Assembly: GCA_020161575.1 (NCBI GenBank) | Contig: JAIUNR010000010.1 | Location: 1-64,000 of the forward strand | Direction of reading: 5' to 3' | Source: Pseudomonadota bacterium | GTDB taxonomy: Bacteria > Pseudomonadota > Alphaproteobacteria > Rhizobiales > Beijerinckiaceae | Length of the DNA: 64,000 nucleotides | Part shown: piece by piece, positions 49,837 to 58,627 of the stretch | How the letters are laid out: each line of letters starts with the position of its first letter | Numbering within the stretch: the first letter of the stretch is position 1 | Position numbers and translations under genes: made by a program | Notes under the pieces: generated by a model | What the model was told of the DNA's origin: nothing | Database searches by the model: none | Seen by the model: only the letters and a program-made list of their open reading frames with translations

Positions 49837-51284
49837 CAGCGCTCTCCCAATGCCGCAGCAACGCCGCGGAACCGCTCCAGCGCCGTCTCCAGGCTCTCGA
49901 CGATGTCTGCGGCGACCTCGTCCGGCGGCGGCAGCAAGTCCGGGTCGTCCAGCGCGTCATCCTTCAGCCAGAAAATGTCGAGATTGACCTTGTCGCGCGC
50001 GAGCAAGGCATCGAGCGGAAAGCGCCTGAATTTCTCGCTTTCCTCGCGCTCAAAACGCCGCCCAGGGCGATAGCAGGCAATGAAGTCATGGAGATCGGCG
50101 CGAACCATGGGGCGCTCTTTCAGCGTAAAGCGCTGGTTGGTGCGCAGATCGTAAATCCAGAGGTCCTTCGTCGCGGCTTCCTCTGACGGAGGCTTCTTGT
50201 CGAAGAACAGCACATTCGCCTTCACGCCCTGCTTGTAGAAGATCCCGGTCGGCAGCCGCAGCAGCGTATGGAAGTCGAAATTGCGCAACAGCCTCCGCCG
50301 GATTGTCTCGCCCGCGCCACCCTCAAACAGCACGTTGTCGGGGAGCACCACCGCCGCTTCGCCGTTCGGCGCAAGTACGGTCATGATGTGCTGAAGGAAA
50401 TTGAGCTGCTTGTTCGAGGTGGTGACGAAAAAGTCCTGCCGGTCGTAATCCTCGCGCTCGCTATCGATCTCGCCGTCGTCGCGGACGATTCTGTAGCTCT
50501 GTTTCTTGCCGAAGGGCGGGTTGGTGAGAATGACATCGTAGCTTTTCCCCCCTGCCCCGAGCAGCGCGTCTTTCGCCTCGACGATCGAGTCGACGCCTGT
50601 GATGCCGTGCAGATAGAGGTTCATGGCCGCAAGCCGGACGACCTCAGGCACAATATCGACCCCGGAGAACTTGCCCTTGAGCGCCGAATAGACGGCCCGG
50701 TCCCGCGCGCGCGGGTGCTTCTTCATGTGCTCCCAGGCCGCGAGCAGAAACCCCGCTGTGCCGCAGGCGGGGTCGTGGATCGTCTGATGGGGTTCGGGAT
50801 CGACAACCTCCACCATGGCCTCGATCACCGGGCGCGGCGTAAAATATTGCCCCGCGCCGGATTTTACATCCTCGGCGTTGCGCGCGAGCAGGCCCTCGTA
50901 GATATCGCCCTTAACATCGACCGGCAGGCCGAGCCAGGTCTCGCCGTCGATGAGCCCGACGAGGCGTTTGAGCTTCGCTGGGTCCTGGATCTCGTTCTGC
51001 GCCTTGAGGAAGATCGCGCCGATAATGCCGCCCTGCTTCGAGAGCGTATCCAGCAGCTTGACGTATTTGATATTCAACGCCTCGCCGGAGAGATCCTTGA
51101 TATCGCCCCAGCGCGCGCCCTCGGGCAGCATTGAGGCTTCGCCGATCTGGGTGACGCGCTCCTCGTCCATCTTGAGGAACAGGAGATAGGAAATCTGGCT
51201 GATATAGGCCTGATAGCTGACGCCCTGATCGCGCAGCACATGCGCGAAGTTCCAGACCTTGGCGACGAGGGTTTGCGCGTTCAT
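49836..51284 (-). CDS. hsdM: type I restriction-modification DNA methyltransferase subunit
   Basis: 482 residues from MNAQTLVAKVWNFAHVLRDQ at 51284. N-terminal HsdM_N helices, then the N6-adenine methylase domain: the SAM motif region IHDPACGTAGFLLAAWEHMK and the catalytic NPPFGKKQSYRIVRDDGEID. Partner of HsdS and HsdR. Its start overlaps the stop of the DUF262 gene by 4 bp and its stop overlaps mrr, so translation is coupled. Confidence 0.96.
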   Translation of the reverse strand: MNAQTLVAKVWNFAHVLRDQGVSYQAYISQISYLLFLKMDEERVTQIGEASMLPEGARWGDIKDLSGEALNIKYVKLLDTLSKQGGIIGAIFLKAQNEIQDPAKLKRLVGLIDGETWLGLPVDVKGDIYEGLLARNAEDVKSGAGQYFTPRPVIEAMVEVVDPEPHQTIHDPACGTAGFLLAAWEHMKKHPRARDRAVYSALKGKFSGVDIVPEVVRLAAMNLYLHGITGVDSIVEAKDALLGAGGKSYDVILTNPPFGKKQSYRIVRDDGEIDSEREDYDRQDFFVTTSNKQLNFLQHIMTVLAPNGEAAVVLPDNVLFEGGAGETIRRRLLRNFDFHTLLRLPTGIFYKQGVKANVLFFDKKPPSEEAATKDLWIYDLRTNQRFTLKERPMVRADLHDFIACYRPGRRFEREESEKFRRFPLDALLARDKVNLDIFWLKDDALDDPDLLPPPDEVAADIVESLETALERFRGVAAALGER

Positions 51285-52981
51285 GGCAGCGCCTCGGGTG
51301 CGATGTCCCAAGTCGCATGGAGCTTTGTGAGCAGCGCCTTCTGACGAGCCTCAAGGACTGCTGGCGTCCATGCTTTCTCACCCAACACTTGCGTCGTGAT
51401 GACGAACGGCGAGACCCCACCACTTCCGGAGAAGTAGCGATCCTTTTTGACGGAGAAATCCCAATTGCTGGCCTGAGTATTTTTGCGCAGCGTCAGCAGA
51501 ACAAGATTGGCCAGCTTATGCGTCCAGCTATTTCGGATCGCCTCGTCCGGGAAATCTTGCAGCCACTGGCTCGCAGCATTCGGCGTTTGCGGTAGCACGT
51601 GTTCGACCGAAACCATATCGTGGCTATAAGTAGCCCCACCGGATGAAAGCTCCGCATCAAGGCGCAGCAGCAGCGGCAGGCGCACGCGCGTCACCTCATA
51701 GAGCGGACCGTCGAGATCGGCGCGGAAAGCAGCCTTGTCTTCCTTGCTGAGTTCGATCGACTTTCCCTTCCAATCTCCACCGACAAGATCGGTCAGCACA
51801 TTGGCATAGCGCCTGATACGCTCATTGATATTGGCGCGGGTGACGAACAGGAAATAGGCTAGAGTCTCGAGCCGCTGCATGAACAAGGCTGCATCGTCGG
51901 GCGAGGGTTTTGCGTGCGCGAAGAATTTCAGTGCGACAGGTAACCAGTCGTTGTTGTCGAGCTTGGTGAGGTAGCGCAGGCGTTTGGTGGCCTCGTCTCC
52001 ATGAAGCGTGGCAAAGGCGGGTGGCGAAAGCAGCATGGCGAGCGTGGCACCCAGCGGCTGCAACAAGTCTTTCATAAACTTCACATGGTCGGCGAAGTCG
52101 GTGACGAACCGCTTGAAGCCAACCTCCAATCGTTCGCGCGGTTTGTCGCGCTGGTAAATCATCCGGATGTGCTGGAAGAGCTCCGCAAATCGTTCGCGGC
52201 CGAGCTGTTCTTCGATCGCCTCCCACGAATCCGAATAGTCCTTCTCGTCGGCGGCAGCGACGCGATCCAGCAGATCGGCTTTCAGGATATCGGCCGGCGT
52301 GAGGTCAAGGCCGCGCGCGTTCAGCACCGTGAACACGCGATGCGCCATATCCACATTCGCCACCGCGATGACGACGAGATAGCAGCGCTGCAACAGGAAC
52401 GCGACCAGCCGGTCGCGGTATTCGGGCGTCATAGCCTTGGCGCGATTGTGAAACAGTGTGGCGTTTTCAACGATCCGCAGGCGGCTATCGGTTAACCCTT
52501 TAGTGCCCGGCAGTGTGTTCGTGGCGCCCTTGTTCTGAACCGTAACGCGGAAGAATTCTTCATCGCGCTTGCGTAAAGTCAGGCGATATCGGCTCTTGGT
52601 GCCTTTGTCGGGGTCGCCTTCCTCGCAGATATAGCCGTGACGTTTGATCCCGACTTCAAGCGAGGAAAGATCGCGCAGCACCGAAAGCAGCATCGTTAAT
52701 GTCGTCAACCGCTGTTGGCCATCAACAACCTTGGCTTCCGGCGAGCCCGGCTGCTTGATCAGCACGATGCTGCCGAGGAAGTAAGTCACCGGCTCTTTGG
52801 TCTCGACCGCATCCTTGAGCGCAGCAAGTATATCGTCGAGCAAGGCTTCGGCTTGCTCTATCTCCCAGGCATAGGGGCGCTGATAGGTCGGGATCGCGAA
52901 GGCAAACTCGTCGCTGAAAACGCGGCTGAGCCGTTCCTGCCCGGCTTTGATCGGCTCCAATTCCATCGGTTCAAACTGCAT
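51281..52981 (-). CDS. DUF262/DUF1524 protein (GmrSD-like type IV restriction)
   Basis: 566 residues. N-terminal DUF262 ParB-like fold with FAIPTYQRPYAWEIEQAEAL and the diagnostic VVDGQQRLTTLTMLLSVLRD. C-terminal DUF1524 His-Me/HNH-like nuclease domain: DMVSVEHVLPQTPNAASQWL and THKLANLVLLTLRKNTQASN. GmrSD-type enzymes use NTP and cleave glucosylated or otherwise modified phage DNA. It sits inside the hsd operon between hsdS and hsdM, coupled to hsdM. Starts at 52981 or 52966 are both possible. Confidence 0.93.
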   Translation of the reverse strand: MQFEPMELEPIKAGQERLSRVFSDEFAFAIPTYQRPYAWEIEQAEALLDDILAALKDAVETKEPVTYFLGSIVLIKQPGSPEAKVVDGQQRLTTLTMLLSVLRDLSSLEVGIKRHGYICEEGDPDKGTKSRYRLTLRKRDEEFFRVTVQNKGATNTLPGTKGLTDSRLRIVENATLFHNRAKAMTPEYRDRLVAFLLQRCYLVVIAVANVDMAHRVFTVLNARGLDLTPADILKADLLDRVAAADEKDYSDSWEAIEEQLGRERFAELFQHIRMIYQRDKPRERLEVGFKRFVTDFADHVKFMKDLLQPLGATLAMLLSPPAFATLHGDEATKRLRYLTKLDNNDWLPVALKFFAHAKPSPDDAALFMQRLETLAYFLFVTRANINERIRRYANVLTDLVGGDWKGKSIELSKEDKAAFRADLDGPLYEVTRVRLPLLLRLDAELSSGGATYSHDMVSVEHVLPQTPNAASQWLQDFPDEAIRNSWTHKLANLVLLTLRKNTQASNWDFSVKKDRYFSGSGGVSPFVITTQVLGEKAWTPAVLEARQKALLTKLHATWDIAPEALP

Positions 52982-53010
52982 TCGGTCGCTCCTATACGGC
53001 TCTTATCTGA

Positions 53011-54501
53011 TTAAGCTTTGGTCCGCCGCCCACGTTTTGAGCGCGGATCGGTGGAAGGGGTGGCCTTGAGCCGCGCGAGCAGGACGCTGGCGGGTTCGTC
53101 GGCGGGGTCTTGCGGCACGAGGCGGCCTTCGAAGGCGGCCTTGAGGATGGATTGCTTCAGCCGCGCGGCGTCAGCGGCTGAAGCATCGAGCATGGCTAGC
53201 GTGTCGGCGCTGGCAGCGAGCGCCTCGGAGACGCGGCGGAGGATTTCAGCGGCTTCGGCAGGTGGTGGGATGGGGATGGGCAGAGCTTCGATCTGATCAA
53301 AGCTCAGGTGCGGGCGCCCGGCTCAGTAGATCACCTTTTCCATTTCTCGACGCCCCCCATCCGGAGCGATCAGAAACATCTCCAGATACTCGGAGATCTC
53401 AGCTATCACCGGACGCATCAGCGCAACGCTTTGGCAGACAAAGTAGTCTCTCGCTTCGAAGTTCACTCGGCAGACATCACCGGTGTTGGCGCCGACAATC
53501 GTTATGAGCAGATCATCTCGTCGAATTCTGCTGCGTTCAACATCCTTTAGGTGTCCCGGCGGATCAACGTGCTTTTTATAATCGTGATTGTAACGTCCAG
53601 GCCGAACGTTCTGGGCCATGACGAATACCTTTGATCCGCGATCATAGTATTCTGCCCAATCCCTTGAGCCACTGGTCAAGTGTGACAGAAGCTCGCCCAA
53701 CGTCCCCCACGCCCAGCCCTCTGGCAGTTGCGGCAGGGCGGCGGTGTCGAGCGGTGGAGCGTCGGGGCTGCGTTTGCCGCGGCCCTTGGTCTGCCCCTTG
53801 GCGGCGCGTTCGGCGCGGATGCGGGCGAGGAGGTCGTGGCCCGTCTCCGTGACCGGGTTGGTCTCGCGCCATTCTTTCGTCAGGTCGCCGGTGACGGCGG
53901 CTTTGAGCAGCGCGCGGCGAAAGGTGTCGAGCCCCTTGCGCGCCGCCTCGAGCGCCGCCTCGCCCTCGGCAATCTCGGCAAACAATTGATCCACCCGCGC
54001 CACGATGCGCCGCTGTTCGGCGAGCGGCGCGAGGGGGAAGTCGAAAGCGGCGATTGTTGCAAAATCGATCCGGGGGCGGTCGCCACTAACGGTGCTCATC
54101 GCCTTGTTCACAAAGCGGCGCGCGTGCATGAAAAGCTGAAGATACTTCGGCGATACCGCGCATGAAGGAGTGATAGCGAGCAATTCACCCGAACATGCTC
54201 CTCCCTCTGGCGCCAAAGCGGTCTTGTTGAGGTAGGGTCGAAGGCGACCGTAAAGAACATCGTTCTTTTGAAAGCGATTGCCAGCGCTCTTCATAGTGCC
54301 GAACGGCCGTGTTTGAACAATCTTTGTGCCGTGCGCCTCGATATCATCCATTCCTACGAAAGGTAGGTTCGGTTCCGATTGAGGTTCGACCTTCTCGCCG
54401 CGCAGATCGGCTATCCCTCCAAGCTGCGTCCAAGCCCACCCCTCCGGCAATTCCCAAGGCCCTTCGCTCTCGTTCTCTACGCTCTCCGCAACCATATCCA
54501 T
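53011..54501 (-). pseudogene. hsdS: type I restriction specificity subunit hsdS, split by one nonsense codon
   Basis: From ATG 54501 the frame encodes the first target-recognition domain (ELPEGWAWTQLGGIADLRGE, LAPLAEQRRIVARVDQLFAE), the central conserved helix, and most of the second domain (LPQLPEGWAWGTLGELLSHL). It stops at TGA 53323-53325 after REMEKVIY. The same frame resumes at once with AGRPHLSFDQIEALPIPIPP and the final conserved helix to 53011 (LKQSILKAAFEGRLVPQDPA). Family members read Gly (VIYGAGRPHLSF), so one GGA-to-TGA change inactivates the C-terminal part. HsdS selects the DNA target; loss of the last helix should disable the complex, unless the stop is read through or the fragments assemble. 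Confidence 0.9.
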
Positions 54502-54614
54502 CACGCCACCAGCACATCGGAGAGTTCATCGAGCAAAGCCGACAGACGCGCGCCAAACAGGCCGTGCGCCTTGAGGATACCGCCACGCTCGGCAAGTTCC
54601 GGCAGAACCATCAT
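54501..54614 (-). pseudogene. diverged extra copy of the hsdR 3' end
   Basis: This 37-codon frame reads [20 protein letters not shown] then GARLSALLDELSDVLVA. It aligns without gaps to the last 37 residues of the HsdR gene at 55296 (23 of 37 identical). It overlaps the vapC stop (ATGA) and the hsdS start (TGATG), so the old hsdR-hsdS junction is preserved. It is best explained as the original hsdR tail left behind when vapBC plus a new hsdR end arrived. Confidence 0.85.
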
Positions 54615-55021
54615 GCTGACCAATCCACCACAGTGAGGCCCGGCACGCGTTCGAACTCGCGGGTATTGGCCGTCACAAGCGTTGTCCCCGCGCGGCGAGC
54701 TTGAGCGGCAATCAGGACATCATAGGGACCGATGGGCGCGCCTGCCCGCTTAAGATCAGCGCGGATTTCGGCCGCCTCGCGCGCATCTTCGGCCTCGAAA
54801 GGAAGGAGAATGAGCCGGGCGCTGGTAATAAAGATCGCAATCTTGTCTTCATTCGCCTTGCGCCGCTCGCTGGCCGCCGCGCCATACATCAATTCATGAA
54901 ACACGATGATCGACAGGGCCAGCGGCGTTCCGGCAGCCCGTGCCATATCGAAGCGCGCGCGCACCTGCGGTTGCCGGTCATTCAGGAGTGCGATCGCGAC
55001 ATTCGCGTCGAGATGGATCAC
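54611..55021 (-). CDS. vapC: VapC-type PIN-domain toxin
   Basis: 136 residues with the PIN RNase fold: the N-terminal [15 protein letters not shown] carries the first acidic residue, then FHELMYGAA with the conserved Glu and [20 protein letters not shown] with the third acidic residue; the ending [20 protein letters not shown] is typical. VapC toxins cleave tRNA or rRNA. Translation is coupled to vapB by a 4-bp overlap. Placed next to an RNA-repair island, its RNA damage could in principle be a repair substrate; that is speculation. Confidence 0.94.
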   Translation of the reverse strand: MIHLDANVAIALLNDRQPQVRARFDMARAAGTPLALSIIVFHELMYGAAASERRKANEDKIAIFITSARLILLPFEAEDAREAAEIRADLKRAGAPIGPYDVLIAAQARRAGTTLVTANTREFERVPGLTVVDWSA

Positions 55022-55260
55022 CGCTCGAACACCACGCGATCCTCGGGCCAGGCGGGCTGTTCGCGACCCTCGGGCATGAAGGTCCGGTCACCCGTCTCGT
55101 CGATCAGTCGCCATGGCATGGGGCCGGCTTCCATCGGTTCGAGGATCACCTTCTCACCCACACGGGTCACCCGCACTTCCGTGCCCTCGAAACGAAATTC
55201 CTTGGGCAGACGGACCGCTTGCGAGCGACCATGCTTGAAGATCTTGGCGGTTGCGGTCAT
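55018..55260 (-). CDS. vapB: VapB-type antitoxin (AbrB/SpoVT fold)
   Basis: 80 residues from [20 protein letters not shown] at 55260. The N-terminal AbrB-like DNA-binding domain ([19 protein letters not shown] motif, here [20 protein letters not shown]) is followed by an acidic, proline-rich toxin-binding tail. It should neutralise VapC and repress the pair. It lies 35 bp downstream of hsdR in the same direction. Confidence 0.93.
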   Translation of the reverse strand: MTATAKIFKHGRSQAVRLPKEFRFEGTEVRVTRVGEKVILEPMEAGPMPWRLIDETGDRTFMPEGREQPAWPEDRVVFER

Positions 55261-55295
55261 CGCGGAATCTCCATAATTATATCGTTTGATAGATA

Positions 55296-58046
55296 TCACG
55301 CCACCAGCGCTTCCGTCAAATCATCGAGCAGATCCGGTAGCCTCGTACCGAAAAGCCCGCGCGCCTTGACGATGCCGCCGCGCGCGGCAAATTCCGGAGC
55401 CTCCATCAGATCCTCAGTCCTGATCTCGATATTGACGGCGAGGTGATCCCGGATCGCCGTCAGCCACGCCCGCTGTTCATCGGTGTAGCTGCGCCCGGCC
55501 TTCTCCTCGCGCCCAAGCCAGAGGTTGAAGCGCCCGGCGACGAGCGAGGGCAAGGATTCGAGCGTGGCTGAAGGATCCTGGGTCTCGCCAATCGCAAAGC
55601 GCACCAGCATGACGATATCCGCCAGCGTGCCGGCCGGGTTGCCGCGCACCTTGTCGGACGCGATGCGCTTGTAGGCGCGCCAGATATCGATGGGTTCCAG
55701 CAGCCAGGGCGGACGGCGCAGGGCTTCGCGCAGTTCGTCCACCGCCTCGTAGGTCAGGCGCCGGCTCGCGTAAGGCAGCCGGTAGAGGATTTGCAATGCG
55801 GTGAGTTCATCGCGCCGCTCTTCCAGAAAGCGCTTGAAGCGCGCGACCGTGTCCGCTGCCTTCGCTTCGTCCCAGCCGGAAGAGACCACAGCATCGGTGG
55901 AGATGGTGTCGATACGGATATCGGCGGTGGATTTCACTTCCTTAAGCAGTCGACGAAGCGCGGGGTCATCAAATATCTCCACCGCCTTGTCCTTGACGGC
56001 CTCGCGCGCCTTCTTCTGCTCGGGTTCGGGCGCGTCCTTGGGCACGCGCATGGCGAGCGCATCGGGGTCGATCGCGTCGAGCAGGCGCGCGGCGAGGCCC
56101 GCGAGATCAACACCGCCTGTCACTTTGGTGATGGCAGCGCGGTCCTTCTCGCCGATGCGCCGATCCAGCGCGGCCAGGCGCGCGGCAAGCGTCGCGAAGG
56201 CGTCATCATCACGTCGCCCCGCCGCGATTTCATCAATCAGCTTGTCGAACGAGATGACCCGATCGCGCTCCAACGGCTGCGAGACGGTCTTGAGGCTTTC
56301 CGACACGCCCACGGCGTCGATCAGCACAAAGCGGGTTTTGGCTTCCGCATCAGGCGTCACCTCGCGAAGCTTTTCAGGACTAATGGTGCGCGCGCCGCGG
56401 CCTTTCATCTGCTCGAAATAGAGCTCCGACTTCACATCGCGCAGGAAGATCAGCACCTCGATGGGCTTCACGTCCGTGCCGGTGGCGATCATGTCAACAG
56501 TGACGGCTATGCGCGGATTGTAGTCGTTGCGGAAGGAGCGGATGAGCTGTTCTGGGTCGGCGCCATCGGTGCGGTAAGTGATCTTCTTGGCGAAGTCATT
56601 GCCCTTGCCGAAGACCTCGCGCACGGCGCCGACGATTTCCTCGGCGTGGTGATCGTCCTTGGCGAAGATGAGCGTCTTCGGGACTTCCCGACGGCCAGGG
56701 AAAAGCTCGGTGAAGAGCGTGTCACGATAGGTTTCGAGCACGGTGCGGATCTGGTTCGGCACCAGCACCGAGCGATCGATCTGATCGGGCGTGTAGGAAA
56801 AATCCTCCGCCAGCGTCTCGTAGCGCTCGGACCGCGTGCGCTTGTCGCGCACCGGGAGGTCGTAACCCGCCTTCACCATCGCGCCGCGCTCGCCGATCTC
56901 GGTGCGGATGCGGAAGATGTCGAAGCCGACATTGACGCCATCAACGACTGAGCGCTCGTAAGGATATTGCGCCACGAGGTTCTTGCCGAAGAAGCCGAGC
57001 GTATGCAGCGAGGGCGTGGCGGTGAGGCCGACCGTGAACGCGTCGAAATATTCCAGAACCTGCCGCCATGTGCCGTAGATCGAGCGGTGGCACTCATCGG
57101 TAATGACGAGGTCGAAGCTCTCGATCGGGATCGACGGGTTGTAGGAAACAAGCCGCTCGCTATCGGCGCTCGCGGCCTCGAAGCTGGATGCCTCCTCATC
57201 CTCCTCCGCCAGATCCTTGCCCGACAGCACGGAAAAGACCCGCTGGATGGTGGCGACAACGATTTGCGCATCCTTGTCGATCCCCGCCGCGCCAAGCTTC
57301 TGGACGTTGTAGATTTCCGAGAAGGACCGGCCCGTCCCGGGCGGGCGATAGGCGAGGAATTCGTCGCGCGTCTGGCGCACGAGATTGGCGCGGTCGGCGA
57401 GGAACAGGATGCGCTTGAACCCAGCATGGGCAAGCAGCCGGTAACTCAGCGTGCAAGCCGTAAAGGTCTTGCCCGCGCCGGTCGCCATCTGCACCAGCGC
57501 GCGCGGGTGGTTCGCCGCCATCGAGCGCTCGAGCGCGGATACGGCATCGATTTGGCAGGCGCGCAAGCCGTCCGCGACGACGGGAGGCATGGCGCGCAAC
57601 CGCGCCCGCAAAGTGGCCGGCTCCTTCAGCCAGAGCTCCAGCGTCTCTGGGCGGTGAAAGGCGAAGACGCGGCGCGATGCGGGATCAGGATCGGCATGAT
57701 CGCGGAACAGCAGTTCGGTGCCCGAGGCAACATATTCGAACCGGACCTGGCCCTCGTCGCGGACAAGGTGCTTCGGCATATCGGCGATGTAGCGCGCCGC
57801 CTGCTCGGCGAAGCCGGACAGCGTGGTGCCCTCGGGCTTCGCCTCGATCACGCCGCAGAGCCTGCGACCGACGAACAGCCCATAATCGACCGGGCCTGAA
57901 GCGGTCTGGAATTCGCGCACCGCGACACCAAGCCCGGCGCCAAGGTTCATCTCGCCCTTGGACTGGACCAGCCACCCGCATGCGCCAAGCTGCCGGTCGA
58001 TCAACGACCGGGCTTTATCCTCAGGGTGGAAGGCGGGTCCGCTCAT
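55296..58046 (-). CDS. hsdR: type I restriction enzyme R subunit
   Basis: 916 residues from [20 protein letters not shown] at 58046; the longer frame to 58208 has no homology. The N-terminal endonuclease domain includes [20 protein letters not shown] (the D ... ExK motif). SF2 helicase motifs: [20 protein letters not shown] (Walker A), [20 protein letters not shown] (DECH), [20 protein letters not shown], and [26 protein letters not shown] near motif VI. The C-terminal helical region ends [19 protein letters not shown]. It translocates DNA and cuts unmodified sites. First gene of the operon. Confidence 0.96.
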   Translation of the reverse strand: MSGPAFHPEDKARSLIDRQLGACGWLVQSKGEMNLGAGLGVAVREFQTASGPVDYGLFVGRRLCGVIEAKPEGTTLSGFAEQAARYIADMPKHLVRDEGQVRFEYVASGTELLFRDHADPDPASRRVFAFHRPETLELWLKEPATLRARLRAMPPVVADGLRACQIDAVSALERSMAANHPRALVQMATGAGKTFTACTLSYRLLAHAGFKRILFLADRANLVRQTRDEFLAYRPPGTGRSFSEIYNVQKLGAAGIDKDAQIVVATIQRVFSVLSGKDLAEEDEEASSFEAASADSERLVSYNPSIPIESFDLVITDECHRSIYGTWRQVLEYFDAFTVGLTATPSLHTLGFFGKNLVAQYPYERSVVDGVNVGFDIFRIRTEIGERGAMVKAGYDLPVRDKRTRSERYETLAEDFSYTPDQIDRSVLVPNQIRTVLETYRDTLFTELFPGRREVPKTLIFAKDDHHAEEIVGAVREVFGKGNDFAKKITYRTDGADPEQLIRSFRNDYNPRIAVTVDMIATGTDVKPIEVLIFLRDVKSELYFEQMKGRGARTISPEKLREVTPDAEAKTRFVLIDAVGVSESLKTVSQPLERDRVISFDKLIDEIAAGRRDDDAFATLAARLAALDRRIGEKDRAAITKVTGGVDLAGLAARLLDAIDPDALAMRVPKDAPEPEQKKAREAVKDKAVEIFDDPALRRLLKEVKSTADIRIDTISTDAVVSSGWDEAKAADTVARFKRFLEERRDELTALQILYRLPYASRRLTYEAVDELREALRRPPWLLEPIDIWRAYKRIASDKVRGNPAGTLADIVMLVRFAIGETQDPSATLESLPSLVAGRFNLWLGREEKAGRSYTDEQRAWLTAIRDHLAVNIEIRTEDLMEAPEFAARGGIVKARGLFGTRLPDLLDDLTEALVA

Positions 58047-58204
58047 GACGCTGATCCTAGGCGAGGTCCTGGCAGAGCTAAAGTGCCTCGCGCGGGCGTG
58101 AGACGGAAATGCCGGTGGACGAAGGACTGCGCGGGGATCCAGCTGCCCTCCGTGCTTAAAGTCGAGACTTAAAAGGTGCATAAGTAAACTATTTTTACAG
58201 GATG

Positions 58205-58236
58205 GCATATGCTATACATAATATGTCAGCATATGC
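58205..58236. promoter_or_regulatory. paired GCATATGC palindromes upstream of mobC (operator or oriT candidate)
   Basis: Two identical palindromes GCATATGC (58205-58212 and 58229-58236) are 24 bp apart, with an AT-rich TATACATAATATG between them that could hold a -10 box. The region lies between divergent hsdR and mobC. MobC-type ribbon-helix-helix proteins bind such repeats near oriT and repress their own promoter. A further CCCC/GGGG hairpin (about 58273-58289) lies just before the mobC start. Confidence 0.5.
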
Positions 58237-58297
58237 GGACCTCGCTCGGCACTGACGTGTCTCGCGGGAGGTCCCCTGCCCTCCGGGGGTTTAAACC

Positions 58298-58627
58298 ATG
58301 GCACCGAAACGCGGCCGCCCGAGGCGCGGCGAGGAAGAAAATCGAACGGCACAGGTCAATGTCCGCCTGACGATAGCGGAGCAGGAGGACCTGCGCCAGG
58401 AAGCGGATAGCGCTGGTCTCTCGATCGGCGATTTTGTCCGCCGTCGGGTTATCGGTCGCCCAGTGGCAGCCCATGTCGACCGGGCGATGATCAATGAACT
58501 CCGCCGGTTGGGCGGATTGCTCAAGCTGGTTCACGGCGAGAGCAAAGGTTCATACCGCGCCGAAACGCGGGACACGATTCTGGCGATCCAGGCAGCAATC
58601 ACTCGGGTCGGGATAAGCGACCAATGA
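58298..58627 (+). CDS. mobC: MobC-like relaxosome accessory protein
   Basis: 109 residues: a basic N-terminus (MAPKRGRPRRGEEENRTAQV), a ribbon-helix-helix core (VNVRLTIAEQEDLRQEADSA, GLSIGDFVRRRVIGRPVAAH) and the MobC-type C-terminal helix (INELRRLGGLLKLVHGESKG). Such proteins help the relaxase melt and nick oriT. It overlaps the relaxase start by 4 bp, so the two are translated together. Confidence 0.88.
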   Translation: MAPKRGRPRRGEEENRTAQVNVRLTIAEQEDLRQEADSAGLSIGDFVRRRVIGRPVAAHVDRAMINELRRLGGLLKLVHGESKGSYRAETRDTILAIQAAITRVGISDQ

